From: Ashinkailepas kermadecensis
Lineage: Eukaryota; Arthropoda; Thecostraca; Neolepadidae
Length of the DNA stretch: 64,000 bases
NCBI GenBank assembly: GCA_034440615.1
Contig: JAOTOM010004312.1
Span: 124,001-188,000 of the forward strand
Direction of reading: 5' to 3'
The notes under the pieces: model-generated
What the model was told of the DNA's origin: nothing
The model's input: the letters and a program-made list of their open reading frames with translations, nothing else
Databases searched by the model: none
Made by a program: the position numbers and the translations under genes
Shown here: positions 35,265-47,281 of the stretch, in pieces
Position numbering within the stretch: the first letter of the stretch is position 1
How the letters are laid out: every line of letters starts with the position of its first letter

Positions 35265-35880
35265 CGTAAGTATTTCAAGTACGAATGTATCGCAAACTTA
35301 TAACATAACCAAGCAACAACGGCAGCAGCACGATTACCTGCGTGGATCGCGAACTGTGGTTGGCGAGATAAAAAAAACATGAACTCACAATATAAGAATC
35401 TTTCACCTGCAGCTTCGCCTGCTTTCATTCATCACTCGCATCGCAGCCGTAATGTACGAGTGGTCGGTGCACGCGTGGTGACCGTCTGTCACAGCGCGGC
35501 TTGAACTTAATCCTATGTACTGAACTGGGGCGGCAAGGGAACACACACGCCAGCGGGTAAGGCTACCACTGATGGTGGCCTCAGCTGAGATACCCCTCGC
35601 GCAAATGACGTCGCAGGAGCCGACGGGACGGCTTCGGGAACGGATACAGCAACGGTACCACTCGCAACCTGATCTGGTCATTATGTGAATGACCTATCGG
35701 CGGTCCACGAACTGGACCGTGCACGCTTGACCCGCTGTCTGCACGATGGTCGCTGGCAGCCGGCGGCTGTGGAAGGCTGACATCTTCCTATTTATACATT
35801 TATTTATTGATTTCACGATACATGCCCTCTACGTGCAGTGGCTATTATGGACAGTCCTCTGCAAGTTGTTTTGAAAATCA
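35265..35880. other. Non-coding, no recognisable feature
   Basis: Mixed-composition sequence without a supported gene or array. Confidence 0.4.
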
Positions 35881-35884
35881 CATT

Positions 35885-36000
35885 TTAAAATCATATTTAG
35901 GCAATCCAACATCCGTAGGTTTTAAGTAATCCAATATTAATGCGTTTAAGTGATTCAACATCGGTAGGTTTTAGGCCGTCCAACATCATTAGGCTAGGTT
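35885..36000. repeat. ~32-bp repeat (inverted relative to 12.7 kb)
   Basis: Units such as GGCAATCCAACATCCGTAGG and GTGATTCAACATCGGTAGG repeat about every 32 bp. Reverse-complemented, they match the CCTACTGATGTTGG units at 12690-12852. Confidence 0.65.
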
Positions 36001-36539
36001 AGGTTGCATTAATGTTTATTGATAATTGTATGTTATTTTTCATTATATACCACAACACCCAAAACCTTTTCCCCACGCTTCCAATATGTTGTTGAGGGGG
36101 GGAGAGTGATTTTTTTAGGCGTGCCGGACCATGAAGGTCATTTGCGCCGCCTTTAAAGCGAGTACGTTACCTGTCTGTCTATAAAGCGAGCGTGTGTGAT
36201 TGGACAAGTGGACATTTACGTTAAGGAATTATACGTTAGTTTGCGTAATATTTTAGGTGCTGAAGGCGATGGTCTGGGTTGGGGACAGCTTCCTGTTGTT
36301 TAAATGGTTTAGTTTTACTTTACTCCTCCACAAAATAATTTGTAGTTTTGGGTGGGGTTGGGGGTGTTGTGAGAGTGACGAGAAGTTGATTTTGCCCGGG
36401 TGCCGGCTTTAGCCTACCCTTATCGAAGAGCACCGAGGGATCTTTACCGTGCGAACAAGGAGGTAATTGTTCACACCGCCTATCACGCCGGCTGCCGCGG
36501 TTTAGTTGTTAGTAGCGGGTTAGTCTAAGCATGCCATGC

Positions 36540-36850
36540 AGGGTTGTCAGTTGGGTTAGTACGGTGTTTTGCAATTCGGCTCTTCTATTTCCGCTGTTCC
36601 TCTGGGTAGCCGTTTACGTTATGAGTTGCCAGGCAAATCGGCTCATCTACGTCCGATGGCTCCTCTGGGTAGTCGTTTTACGTTATGCTAATTATTATTT
36701 ATTTATTTTTTCGATTTTGTTTTCCTAAAGCAAGTCGGTTCATCTACTTCCGACGCCACCGCTAGGTAGCCATTTATTTCTAATTGAGAAGCAAATCGGC
36801 TCATGTACGTCCGACGCCATGCGGGAATGGCTATTTACGTGTTTCCTTCG
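36540..36850 (-). repeat. 3' UTR repeats of the I/Jockey-type element
   Basis: A unit like CAAATCGGCTCATCTACGTC with CTCTGGGTAGYCGTTTACGT recurs about four times at roughly 70-100 bp spacing (near 36575, 36635, 36725 and 36795, plus strand). It lies just past the stop of the RNase H frame. Internal 3' UTR repeats are seen in several non-LTR families. Confidence 0.7.
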
Positions 36851-36903
36851 AGTGTTTCGCGGTCATGCATTGTGAGTTGATGTGAGTGTTGGTGGTGTGG
36901 TGC

Positions 36904-37952
36904 CTACAATGCCCCTGCTAGTTGTGTGGCATACAGATATTCAAATAGCAATTGAAGGAGTTCTGGGTGCTTGTCACCGATAAGCGATGGAAGCGATAAG
37001 GTGATGCCCTCTTTTTGGCAGAATGCCTTAAGTGGTTGTCTTTGGGAGCTAAAGCAACTACATTCTAGCAGGATGTGGCTTATGCTTAACGTGGTGTTGC
37101 AGGTGCCGCAGTGTGGTATTGTGTATTGGTCACCCTCCAATTGGGCTGTGTTAGTTTTGTGCAACCGGTTCTAAGTCTAGTGAGGATGACCTCTTTTTGT
37201 CGGTGAGATTGATTTGATGAGTTCCATGTACCTATTGTTGGTTTGATGGCGTGGGTGTGGTTGGATTTGTGTTGTGTTGAGTTGTGTTGTGTCCATTTGT
37301 TCTGTTGATGTTGGCGAATGTGGCGTTGCAGGAGTGCTTTGCAGTCGTCTACCGAATATTCCATGCTAGTGTAAGTGTTCAATGCTAAGGCTTGCTTTGC
37401 GAGCCGATCTGCTTCTTCGTTACCTGGGATGTTGGCGTGGCCAGGAATCCAGAGGAAAGAAAAGTTTAACTTTACGTTATTGGCCACGAATTGTTGGATT
37501 ATATCAATGAAGTGATGTGGACAGTCGTGGGTGTTGGTAATTGACTGAAGGACAGATTTGGAGTCTGAACAAATTACTACGTTTCTAGCTTTACGTCTCT
37601 TGAGACTGGTGATGGCGGCCAAAATGGCCACTGCTTCAGCGGAGTAGATGGAGAAGTTATCCGGTATACGCTTTGAAAGTCTGAGACCTGCTCCAGTGAT
37701 GCCGATGCCTACCTTTGCCTCGTGTTTCGACCCATCCGTGAATACCAGTGATTTGTGTTTGTTGTCATCGGCGAACTTGTGGAAGAGGCCAAGAATTTCC
37801 GCCGATGTGATAGTGGATTTATTTTCCGATATCAAGTACTCGACCTTTGGTTGACTGAAAGTCAAAAATGGCCTAGTGGGCGGTTGAGTTGCAGTGGATG
37901 GCATTGCGAAGTTTAGATCTGAGAGAGCCGTGGAAATTTGAATGCTATATGG
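36904..37952 (-). pseudogene. ORF2 C-terminus: RNase H domain and Cys motif
   Basis: The frame read from 37944 downward contains the RNase H residues FTDGSKHEAKVG (D), YSAEAVAILAA (E), VICSDSKSVLQS (D) and PGNEEADRLAKQA (D). After a 1-nt frame change near 37165, the C-terminal knuckle (CGTCNTTLSISHILLECSCF) follows and ends at 36904. All four expected acidic residues are present. The annotated-looking start of this frame lies in the hAT terminal sequence and is not a true start; the domain belongs to the ORF2 that begins at 45331. Confidence 0.9.
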
Positions 37953-40900
37953 CAGGGCCTCGGATAACATGTTAACTACTGGGGCAAATGCCCCAGTAGT
38001 GACCGGAATTGCCCCAGTAGTGATTGGATTTTGCCCCACTTCCAAAACCCTGGAAATGACTCAATATAATCATCTTATATTTTATTGTTCGGTTTAGCTA
38101 TGTTTATTGCATGGTAGGTAATCTTATTTTATCTCACTCACTTCGAATTACACACACGGAGGTTCGTTAGTTCGCACTTAACAGACATATTTATATATAT
38201 TAACAGAGCTTTGGTAGAAGCGCTCGGTAGCTGCAAGGTTATGTGTAGCTACTTAAATCGGTCGCGTATATGCACCCGATACGCGTGCAATTCTTCGCAA
38301 CGGAGGATCAATCGGCGCATTCGTCACGAGATAGCGTAGTCAGCTGCCGCCGTTTGAGTAAAAAATTATCAACTTGCATAACCTAGTGATTGAAGAGCTT
38401 TGCATGAACCTCAACCTGTAGTTCGCCGAGTGTTGCGTTACATACCTACATGTTGGAAAAGCACACCAAAACGTTGTGAAAATATGGACATCAGGAAATG
38501 TTTCCAACCACACAAGGCATGTTAAGGTTTGGGCATTGGATGTTTGTGAAATTGATTAGCGCAAACTTGCTGAGCTTTTCTCAGGGGCGTACCTACCTGG
38601 AATTTTGCGAGCATACCCCATTTTCCAATATGGACATTGTCTTGGGCTGGGGCTAAGTGGGGACATATTTCAGATAAATTTTGATTCAGAGGGGCATTGC
38701 CGTTGCTTTTGATCATACAATTGTGCGTATTTACTGCGGCGTTTGGCCGTTTGCCCCTCCCCCATACTGGCGGCCGACTGCCAGCGCGTGCGTGGATTCT
38801 GCGCCGCTTACCAAAGGTATTATCGTGACTATTGCATTTAATTGTATACCATATTGTATTGTATACCACTTCCGGACATCGAATAACTATATTGACTGTC
38901 TTGATTGCAACTATTGACCATATGTTTAATAATATTGGGATATTGATATTATCTTCATTTCTATTGAAAGATGGTGTCATTCAATGCCATTCTTATCTAG
39001 GACTTTGATTTTGAAGTTACTTGTTAATTACTTCTATAGGTATTTGTTTGCTAGAAATTTCGACCTTTGTTGTTTCGGTGGTAGGGAGCTTGTAATTTCT
39101 GTCGGCGAATCAAGCGTCATGGAACTGGGACGAGACACGATCGGATTAGCCGAAATCAGTTTTTTTTAAACAGCAGTATTTGCATCGCATATCCACATTT
39201 CCTATTTTCCAGAAACGACCCTCGTCCGATCCAAACACCAACCCTCCTCATCCGGCTGATCCTGACCAAGAAGTTGCGGATCAAGCACAGCCGGTGGCCA
39301 AGAAGACCTGCATCAGGTAACTTCATATGTTTTATCACTGAGCATATCTTGTTTTGGATAAAATGTTTGACCAATTTCCGTATATTTGTCTATTAATTAT
39401 TTGTCCTCACCAATAATTTCATAAAGGGGCATTCGCAACTTCGGATTTTATCGTGTCGACCGAGCAAATACCTATCCAGAAGACGAATTGCTATGCATGT
39501 ATCTCTCCTTAACCCATCTTTCCGTGTTTTTTTCTGTCTCTGGCACGGTACCATCTCACCTGGCCAGCCCGACAACTCATCCTACTGGTCAACCTACTCC
39601 TTCGCCTCAACCAGTCGCCGAGGAAGCCAGTCCCAACGCCAGTCCTAGTCAGAGTCCTACGCCAGTCCCCAGCGTCAGTGCTAGCCAGGACCCCGCCAAC
39701 TGGTACAAAGGTGCGAAATTGGATGCACGCTGGCTGACAAACAAATTCGAAAACTTCCGTTTAGAGAACAGACAGGAAGGTGGACAGGGCAGGAAAAGAG
39801 CTGTCTTGGTATGCACCACCTGCGAGCGTCATCACACTGAAGCGGCTAAGGTGTCTCAGAATGGGCGCGTCCACATGGCCACCGGTGTGCGAGCCGATTC
39901 AAAGGAACGGCTGAGACAAGCAGTAGACCACATGGGATCACGAGCTCACGCCGCTGCTGTCGAAGTCGATAATTTCCAACGTCAGTGGGAAGCCAAAAGC
40001 GGGAAAAACCCGTGGGTGTCCGTCTTAAAGAAGACCGAGGCTGGCGTGACCAAGGTGCTGGTAGAGCTGGCCATTACAGTCTACAACGACAGCCTATCTG
40101 AGACGCCCTCTGCATGGTCCTGGCCTGCCCGGTCACCGGCGACCGTCCGCGAGCGCCAGGTTTGGACGGCTCTGAGTGAAGGCGGCTGGGACGTGAACCT
40201 GGTTCCTACGGAGCCAGCTGCAGAAGCCCTCCACTACCGCGACCCTGACGTCTATCGTGAGATGCTGGGCATCGTCGCTGAGCTAGAGAGGAGGAAACTG
40301 AGTGAGAAGATTGCTGCTGGGCTGGTGTACAGCATACAGATCGACGGCAGTATGGACCGTCAACAACTGGACAATAAGTTTGTCACGGTTCGTGTGAAAG
40401 ATGATGACTGCCAGCTCCAATCCTTCCTGGCAGACGTGGTAGAGCCGGAGGAAGGCGGAGCACAAGGTCTCCTGGACTCGGTGAAGCAGATCATGCAGGA
40501 GCTGAGTCTGCCGTCTGAGACGATGGTGGGAGTCACCACCGATGGGGAGAGTGCCAATACGGGTTGGCAGTCAGGCCTGTGGAGGCGCCTCAACGATCTG
40601 TTACGTCGACAGATTATTACGATCTGGTGCGTGTGTCACCGGAGTGACCTCGCTCTGGAGAGCGTGGAGAAAACGGTCCCTGAGATCCAACACTGGAAGT
40701 CTGACCTCCGCGCTGTCAGCAGCCACTTCCGGACGTCCAAGATACGGACGAAGAAGCTCCGTGATAGCGGTGGCGTGGTGGCGTTTCCTCCAGTGTTTGA
40801 AGTGAGGTTCGCGGAACATCTGCTGTCCTCGATCAACGCCACTCTGTCCAACCTGGCTGTGTGCAGGGAAGTGTGGGAGAGTGTGGCGGTGTCAGGAAGT

Positions 40901-42643
40901 CGGACGGAAAAGGCCGAGGCGAAAGGGTTTCTGCGAAAGTGGACAGCCGGCGGACAGACTGTCCGTCTGACAGTTCTTATGGCTGACATCTGTGGGATCT
41001 TCTGTCACCTACAGAAGACATTTCAGAGGGGTGACCTGGTACTGCCCGAGGTTCTGGCGGCACGAGATGCGGCGGTCATGCAGCTGAAGCTGATGGAAAC
41101 CAAGCCTCTACCAGGTGGCCAAGAGGAGAAGTTGGGAGACGTCCAGGAGGAGTGTGGAACTCGGTGTCACAACAGCAATGTGACCACGAAGCGCAACTTT
41201 GGTGCCGTCAGGCTGGAAGTCGTCGGCTCTGCCATCAACTTCCTGACAGACAGGCTCAACGTGGAGCAAGAGGACGTGGTGCGTGTCATGTCACAGCTGC
41301 TGGAAGCGCCTTCAGTGGCTGCGTTTGTAGCTGCTGGCCGGGATCTGACCTCTGGACTGTTCGGCCCGGAGAGTGTGTCGCGACTTGTGACTGACGTCTG
41401 CGATGACTGGGGAAAGATGACTGAGGCACGAGCACAGCACACTGATGCGAAGAACAAGCTAGTGGCGATGACGAGATGCTCCTCTGGGGTGTGCAAGAAG
41501 TTGCTGTCGTCATTGCTGTGCGTCGCGCCCCACAGCATGGGTACCGACTACCGAGCGGGCAGTTTCCCACTACAACGCTATCCGCAGCAGCCACCGCCTC
41601 GGTATGCAGCTGACCACGGCCAACGACCGACTCATGATCAGTGTCAACGGCGTAGGCACGGCCAGCTATGACCCGCGGCCTGCCGTGGCAGCCTTCTTAA
41701 TGGCGAAGCAGCGCCGGAACCCCGATCCAGCTATTTATAAGCAACGGGAGTTCATCAGGAAGTTCTATAGGCCTGCCGGGGCGCTGTAGAGGAGACAGAG
41801 TCCCAGTCATGCGAGACCGAGTAGGTGTAACGTGTGATTTGCGAGTCGAAAACGATACTCTAGCGGCCCCGTGGCCGACGCCCGGACACTTGAGCCACTC
41901 AAACAGCGGGAGCGGGGCATGGGGAATGGATGGGGTACGGTAGTCGCCTCAGCGTGGCGGTCTAGAAAAGCTGCGATGTTTTTCGAGCGAGCCTGTGGGA
42001 CAAGTGTTGCTTGAGCGCGGCGAAGGCGATTGACGAGGGTAGAGTGGCATGTGTTCCCACGGGGAAACCATTGCAGGGGAGTCGGGCGGGGCCGGCGGCG
42101 TGCCCGTGTCGCCGACACGGGCGATGGTTTCTCTGCCGCCAGAGGCAGTGTCAGCTGTTGTTCGACATGCCCTGTGTCGGCGAGGACCTGGAACTATGTA
42201 GGTGTGGGTGGCTGGCCTGGTATGGACTGAGTGGAGCGGAGTGCTTGTGGTGGTGTGATAGCGAGTCAAGAAGTCACATATGGATTTGTTGTCTGCGTGT
42301 TAACACTGGCGCATATCTCAGGTTTGTACATCGGCTGTGTCCAGAACAGAGTCTGCGAGCGAGCTACGATTGCGTGTATCGGTGTTTGTTGTGTTAACAT
42401 GTACATATAATCAATATACCTATGACGTGACACTAAACCATCTATTTTGTTATGACTGACTGGAGCGTAACTATTTATTGATTTTCTTTTATGAAAATCT
42501 AACTAATCGAATGGTTAATACCTACATCATTCAAAAACAATGAAATCACACATTTTTGTATCAATGCCTTCCATTATTGTTTGCCAATGGGAAGCCTTTT
42601 TATGATTTGCCCCAGTAGTCAAAATTCCTTAGCCGTGGCCCTG
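37953..42643 (+). mobile_element. Complete hAT transposon with 8-bp TSD
   Basis: The left end CAGGGCCTCGGATAAC and the inverted right end CAGGGCCACGGCTAAG are hAT-type termini. They are flanked by identical 8-bp duplications CTATATGG at 37945-37952 and 42644-42651. Subterminal copies of GCCCCAGTAGT, in both orientations, lie at about 37977-38036 and 42608-42619. The interior carries a plus-strand transposase gene. The element is 4691 bp. Confidence 0.96.
39210..41789 (+). pseudogene. hAT transposase with zinc finger, one frameshift
   Basis: A likely upstream exon is 39214-39316 (TTTTCCAG acceptor, CAG|GTAACT donor), followed by the main exon within 39550-41671. Domains in order: a Ser/Pro-rich leader, a Cys2-His2 finger (VCTTCERHH...HMGSRAHAAAV), the first catalytic Asp (YSIQIDGSMDRQQLDNKFV), the second Asp with VTTDGESANTG, then WCVCHRSDLA, and the C-terminal dimerisation block. 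A single frame change near 41560 moves the end into the 41604-41789 frame, which contains SVNGVGTASYDPRPAVAAFL and a stop at 41789. Apart from that break the gene looks intact, suggesting recent activity. It runs antiparallel to the host retrotransposon. Confidence 0.82.
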
Positions 42644-42651
42644 CTATATGG

Positions 42652-45331
42652 TGGAAGCTTGCACGCAAATCGGCTCTTGTCGTATCTATCAGGCGTAAAG
42701 CAGCGCTGTGCTGGATGATTTTTGATGGACTTGACTTTGATGTGGTAGCGGCACAGCTGTTGTATCCTCCGGTCGTGGAGTGGGGGCGTGTTTGAGTCCA
42801 CTAGTAGACTGGCTATCGGTGTGGTGCGAAGGGCCCCTGTGGCTGCTCTGATGCAGCTGTTTTGGATGATTTCTAATTTTCGGCTCTGGCTTTCTGAAAT
42901 GGTGGCAAAAATGATGCTGTTGTATTCTAGGATGGGTCGTATGATTGATGTGTACAGTCGTAGTAGTGTTTTCCTGTCTCCGTCCCAGTCTGTGCCTGCA
43001 AGTGCTCGGAGTATGTTGACGCGCTTCGCACATCGCTTTGAGATGGTGGTGATGTGGGTGTTGAAACTGAGTTTTTCGTCTAAATGTACTCCTAAGAACT
43101 TGAAGCATTTCATCTGTTCGATGGCCTTGCCATCGATTTTAAGTAGAGTTTTGGGTGTTGGGCGGAGACGGCTATATGTGACGGTGGCCGATTTTTCTGC
43201 GGACAGGGTTAAGCCCCAAGTTTTGCACCACTTTGCAATGTGGTCTAGTCCTGCTTGAATGGTTTTTTCCCCTTTAAGGAAGCATTGTGATGTTGTCCAA
43301 ATGGCTATGTCGTCCGCGAAAAGTGAGTACTTAAGTGAAGTGTCAGTGTGGTCAGCAAGTATGTCGTTGATCATGATGATGAAGAGGCTCGGTGAGAGCA
43401 CGCTCCCCTGAGCCAGGCCCTGCTCCTGTGTTGTGGTGTTTGATGTGACACTGCCGCATCGGACCTTAAGGGTCCTGTCTCTAAGGAAGTTGAGAATAAA
43501 GTGTGCCATGTGTCCGCGTAGGCTTATTGTGGAGTTTGTGTGCCAGTGCGGATTTGTGCACTCGGTCAAATGCGGCAGTGATGTCCAAGTAGGCAGCTAC
43601 TGTTGTGCGTTTGATGCGTAGACCACTTTTTATGTCATGTACTAATCTAAAGAGATTGTCTGTGGTTGATTTTTGACGCTGGAAGCCGCACTGAAATTCG
43701 TCGAGCAGGTCGTTGTATCTCAGAAATTTCCTCAATCGTGTGTTGACCATACGTTCGACTAACTTGCTGGCACAGCTAGTGAGTGAGATGGGTCTATAAC
43801 CTTTTGGGGTGGAGTGATCTTTGTGCGGCTTTGGCAATGGAATGACTACGCTCTCTCGCCAGGATGCGGGAAACGTGTCGCTTTCGTACAGTTCATTTAT
43901 GGCCGCTAGTAGGTACGTTGGAGAGTTTTTGCTAAGTCGTTTAAGAAACTGGTAATGGATGTCGTCCGGCCCAACCGACGTGTTTCCACAGTTGCTGAGG
44001 GCAAGGTATAATTCGTGCATAGTAAACGACTGATTGTAGATATCTCTATTGCTAGAGCTAAAATTTGCTTTGGAGGCAAGGGCGTCTAGTGCGCTTACTA
44101 TTGTGGTGTCGTAGTTGCTGTTGCCAGATACGCTGGCGTAGTGTAGTTTAAAGTGGTCTACGACTTGTTGTGGGTCAGTGATGTGCTGTCCTTTCACCGT
44201 CAGCTGGGGGAATGGGCCTGGTGGTGGGGGTTTCAGGTTGAAGCGCTTCATCAGGTCCCAGATTCTGCCGGTAGGGGTGAACCTATTGAATTGAGAAGCA
44301 AAAGCCTGCCAACTGTTTTGTCGCACGGTTCGAATTGTGTACCGGCAGTGTTTTTGAGATTGTCTGTATGCTGAGAGGTGTGCTTCGCACACGCATCTTT
44401 TGAATTGTTTGTGGGCACGGCGCCGTGCTGCGATTGCCCTTTGACAGTCCGGAGTCCACCATGGCGTAGATGCCTTTTTCCTAGGTTTGTTACTTTTTGT
44501 GACTGAGTCTCGTGCTGCTGAGCTGATGGCCCTTAGGATTGTCTCGATCTTACTGGTCTCTGGAGTTGTTAGGTTGAGGTCCACCTGCTCCTCGAATTTA
44601 GCCCGGTCCGCTCTTTTCAAGTTCCAAGATTGTCTAAATAGCTTTGTGTGGTGGATAGCGTCCGTGCTGAGCCTAATTGAGATTGGGTAGTGGTCGCTCA
44701 GCCCGGAAACGTCTGAAACTGACCAGTCAAAAAGTGAGCTAAGTCGTTGGGAGCAGCACGTTAAGTCAATGCAACTGTCCGATCCTCCTAAGGTCGGGTT
44801 GTAGCGGGTGGCGGCCCCGGTGTTAAGAAGTACTAGGTTGTGGTCCGAAATAAACTGTTGAATTTCGCGTCCTCTAGTGTCAGTATGGTCGCTTCCCCAG
44901 GAGGGGTGTTTAGCATTAAAGTCTCCCATAAGGAGAACTGGTGGAGGGTCCTGAAGCGGCAAGTCGCTCGGCTCCTGTGGTGTGGGGGTTTTAGCTGACG
45001 GCGAGATGTATAGTGAAATGACTGTGGTTTGGCAATGGGCAATTTTGAGGCTGACTACTACGCAATTCAGGGGAGTACTTAACGTTACTCGACGGTGAGG
45101 TATGCTGTTTGAAATGAGTATGGCTGCACCCCATTTCCTATTTGGGCCGTTTACGTTGTCGACGTGCCAAGTGTAATCTGGGATTTTGTTCCAGGTGGAG
45201 TCAGAATCTCGAAAGTGAGTTTCTTGGAGCGCAGCTAGTAATGGTTTTTGTTGCAAAAATTCAGATTTGAATTCTATGAACTTGCCTGGAAGGCCTCCGG
45301 TGTTCCACTGCAGAAAAAGTCCCATTGTCAA
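42652..45331 (-). pseudogene. ORF2 N-terminal part: endonuclease and reverse transcriptase
   Basis: Starts at 45331. The apurinic-like endonuclease domain (about residues 1-225) shows LQWNTGGLPGK, ALQETHF, LLMGDFNAKHPSWGS and SGLSDHYPISI. The reverse transcriptase follows with ALSNCGNTSVGPDDIHYQFL, WRESVVIPLPKP, YRPISLTSCASKLVERMV and AYLDITAAFDRVH. A 1-nt frame change near 43530 moves into the frame read from 43569, which holds GLAQGSVLSPSLFIIMINDI and the catalytic SLFADDIAIW. The frame continues to the hAT insertion at 42651. The protein would cut target DNA and copy the element RNA. Confidence 0.9.
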
Positions 45332-45337
45332 ACGCGC

Positions 45338-47182
45338 TTAGTGACTGTTGGTGTTCCTATACTGGGGTGGTGTCGGTGTCGAGTTGGGGGGAAAGGTTGA
45401 ACCGGTGAACGGAGAGAGGGTTGGGAGGTGATCCAGGCAGGAGCGGTAGCCTGGACCTGGTCGCACGGGTTCTGGGGGGTGATTGGGTAGAGTGGTGCCG
45501 TGATTTGCGCTTCGGAGGCGCGGTGGGTTCGGGTGGGATTCGTTGGTCTGGAGTGGTGGGTTCGACGGGCTTTGAAGGAGTGGTAGGTTCAGTCTGAGTG
45601 CTGGCCTCAGACGAGGGTTTGGAGTGGGTTTGGGTGGGTGTGCAGGAGGTGGTGGGAGGTTCGGTTTGGCAGGAGGTGGTGGCCGTGGACTTGAGGGTTG
45701 TCTGGGTGGATGTTGTGGTGGCCTTGGTTCTAGGCCTTGGTTTGGGCCGGCCGGATGGGTGCGGTAGGGGCCGAGGCCCTGGTGGAGGCAGTGGAGGGAA
45801 GGCTTCAGGGTGGCGAGGTGGGCCCTGGCCGGTTCGAGGAGGTGACGCGAAGGGGTAAGGCCAGGTCCTGTGGGGGATGGGTGGGTACCCGGGGGGGATG
45901 GGGTGGGGACCATGTCTGGATCTGAAGTGTGTTGGCGGAGGGATGAGGCGGGGTGGATAGTGGGATGGTGGTGGGCATGGGCCGGGTCTGAGATGGGGTG
46001 GGAGGGGAAGAAGGCCCATTCCTCGGTGGGGTGGATGTGGGATGCCGGGACGCTGGTGGAAATGGTGTGGGAGGAGGCCGGGTCGAGGGTGAAGGGGCTG
46101 TGGGTAAGGGCCAGGTCTGAAGTGGAGTGGGTGTGGGAGGAGGCCAGGTCCTAGGTGGGGTGGGGTGGGAAGGAGCGGTGATCGGTGAGGTCGAGGGGCG
46201 GTGGGCCGGGGAGGTCGGGGATCGGTGGGGCGGTTGAGACGGGGGTCGGAGGGGCGTTGAGAAGGGAGGTGTGCCGGGCTGCGGGAGCCGGCTGCTGGTG
46301 GGGTGGTTGGGTGGCTGGGAGCTGGTGTTGGTGGGGGGTGTGGGTTTAGGTGTGGAGAGCGTCGCTGCGTAGCTTCGCCCTTCGGTAGGTGCGGTGTCGA
46401 GAGGTGCAGTTGTGGCTATGCGAGTGTCAGTGGCGGTGTGGCGTAGGTGTTGTGCTGTTGCGTGTGGCACCCGATGTGTTGCCGCATACCGGCACACCTC
46501 CTTCTCGTATGCCCACTTGTGGCAGCCGGGGTCGGTGGCGGGGTGCGGCCCATCACAGCATGCACACTTCCTTTCGGAAGAGTTGAAGTCGGATGCCGCG
46601 TGGTGACCGGCGCACTGGCTGCATCTGGGAGTTGGTGACGCGCATGCGCGTTCGCCATGTCCATAACGCAGACAGAACCGGCACCGTAGTGGTAGAGGCA
46701 CGTAGAGGCGGACCTCGTATGTTTTGTTGTGTATGTGTACGTGTGATGGCATGTGTGGCGAGTCGAAGGTCAGTAGTAGAATTTTGTGAGTCGAGCGTGC
46801 CTCCCGTTTAAGTTGGCTGATTGTGGTTGTGGCGTTCAGGAGGGCTGAGGCGTCGAATAGTGCGGCGATGCTGTCAAGTGGCAAGTTATCCAGCTCTGGG
46901 GCGCGAATGTAGCCCCGGCTGGTGTTCAAGGCGTGGTGTAACGTGAAGGAGAAGCGCTGGTTGTTAAAGGTGGCTGTGGTCAGTAGGGTTTGTGTGTCCG
47001 CGCTGCTCTGTGTTTCGACTAGGATGTGTGTGGTATGCTTGTGGACCTTGAAGTGTGTTGAATTAAGAAGGTGTCTGAGTGTCCTCTCGATAGTGAAAGG
47101 AGACTCCTGCGTGATGTTGTGTCCTGTTTATGTGTACATACCAACTAGGTAGGTGCCTTGTGTGGCGCTGGCGGCAGATGCC
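45338..47182 (-). pseudogene. Gag-like ORF1 with three CCHC zinc knuckles
   Basis: A start at 47182 (MASAASATQGTYLVG) is followed by a stop at about 47129, and the protein resumes in another frame at about 47112. The open part 46929-45805 carries an RRM-like half then the knuckles CRFCLRYGHGERAC, CSQCAGHH... and CACCDGPHPATDPGC, typical of ORF1 proteins that coat the element RNA. A long Pro/Thr/Ser-rich tail follows. Around 45805-46019 the frame changes, and the tail continues to 45338 just before ORF2. Frame breaks in a low-complexity tail can also be length polymorphism. Confidence 0.82.
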
Positions 47183-47259
47183 ATGGTGTGTAAGGGTTTG
47201 GTCCCGCCCCCCGCAAGTGTCCTTCCTGACTGAAAAATTACCCGGATTCGTTGCACCCT

Positions 47260-47281
47260 GGACCGAGCTTTCGCTCGGTCC
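47260..47281. repeat. Hairpin in the retrotransposon 5' region
   Basis: GGACCGAGC and GCTCGGTCC form a 9-bp stem with a 4-base loop, 79 bp upstream of the ORF1 start as read on the minus strand. Confidence 0.75.

Noticed and set aside
34933..35428. Ile/Tyr-rich frames of up to 214 codons
   Set aside because: They run through a (TA)n microsatellite and a GGATCC-type repeat; no gene features.
45598..46154. Gly/Val/Trp-rich plus-strand frames
   Set aside because: They are the antisense of the Pro-rich gag tail of the minus-strand retrotransposon.
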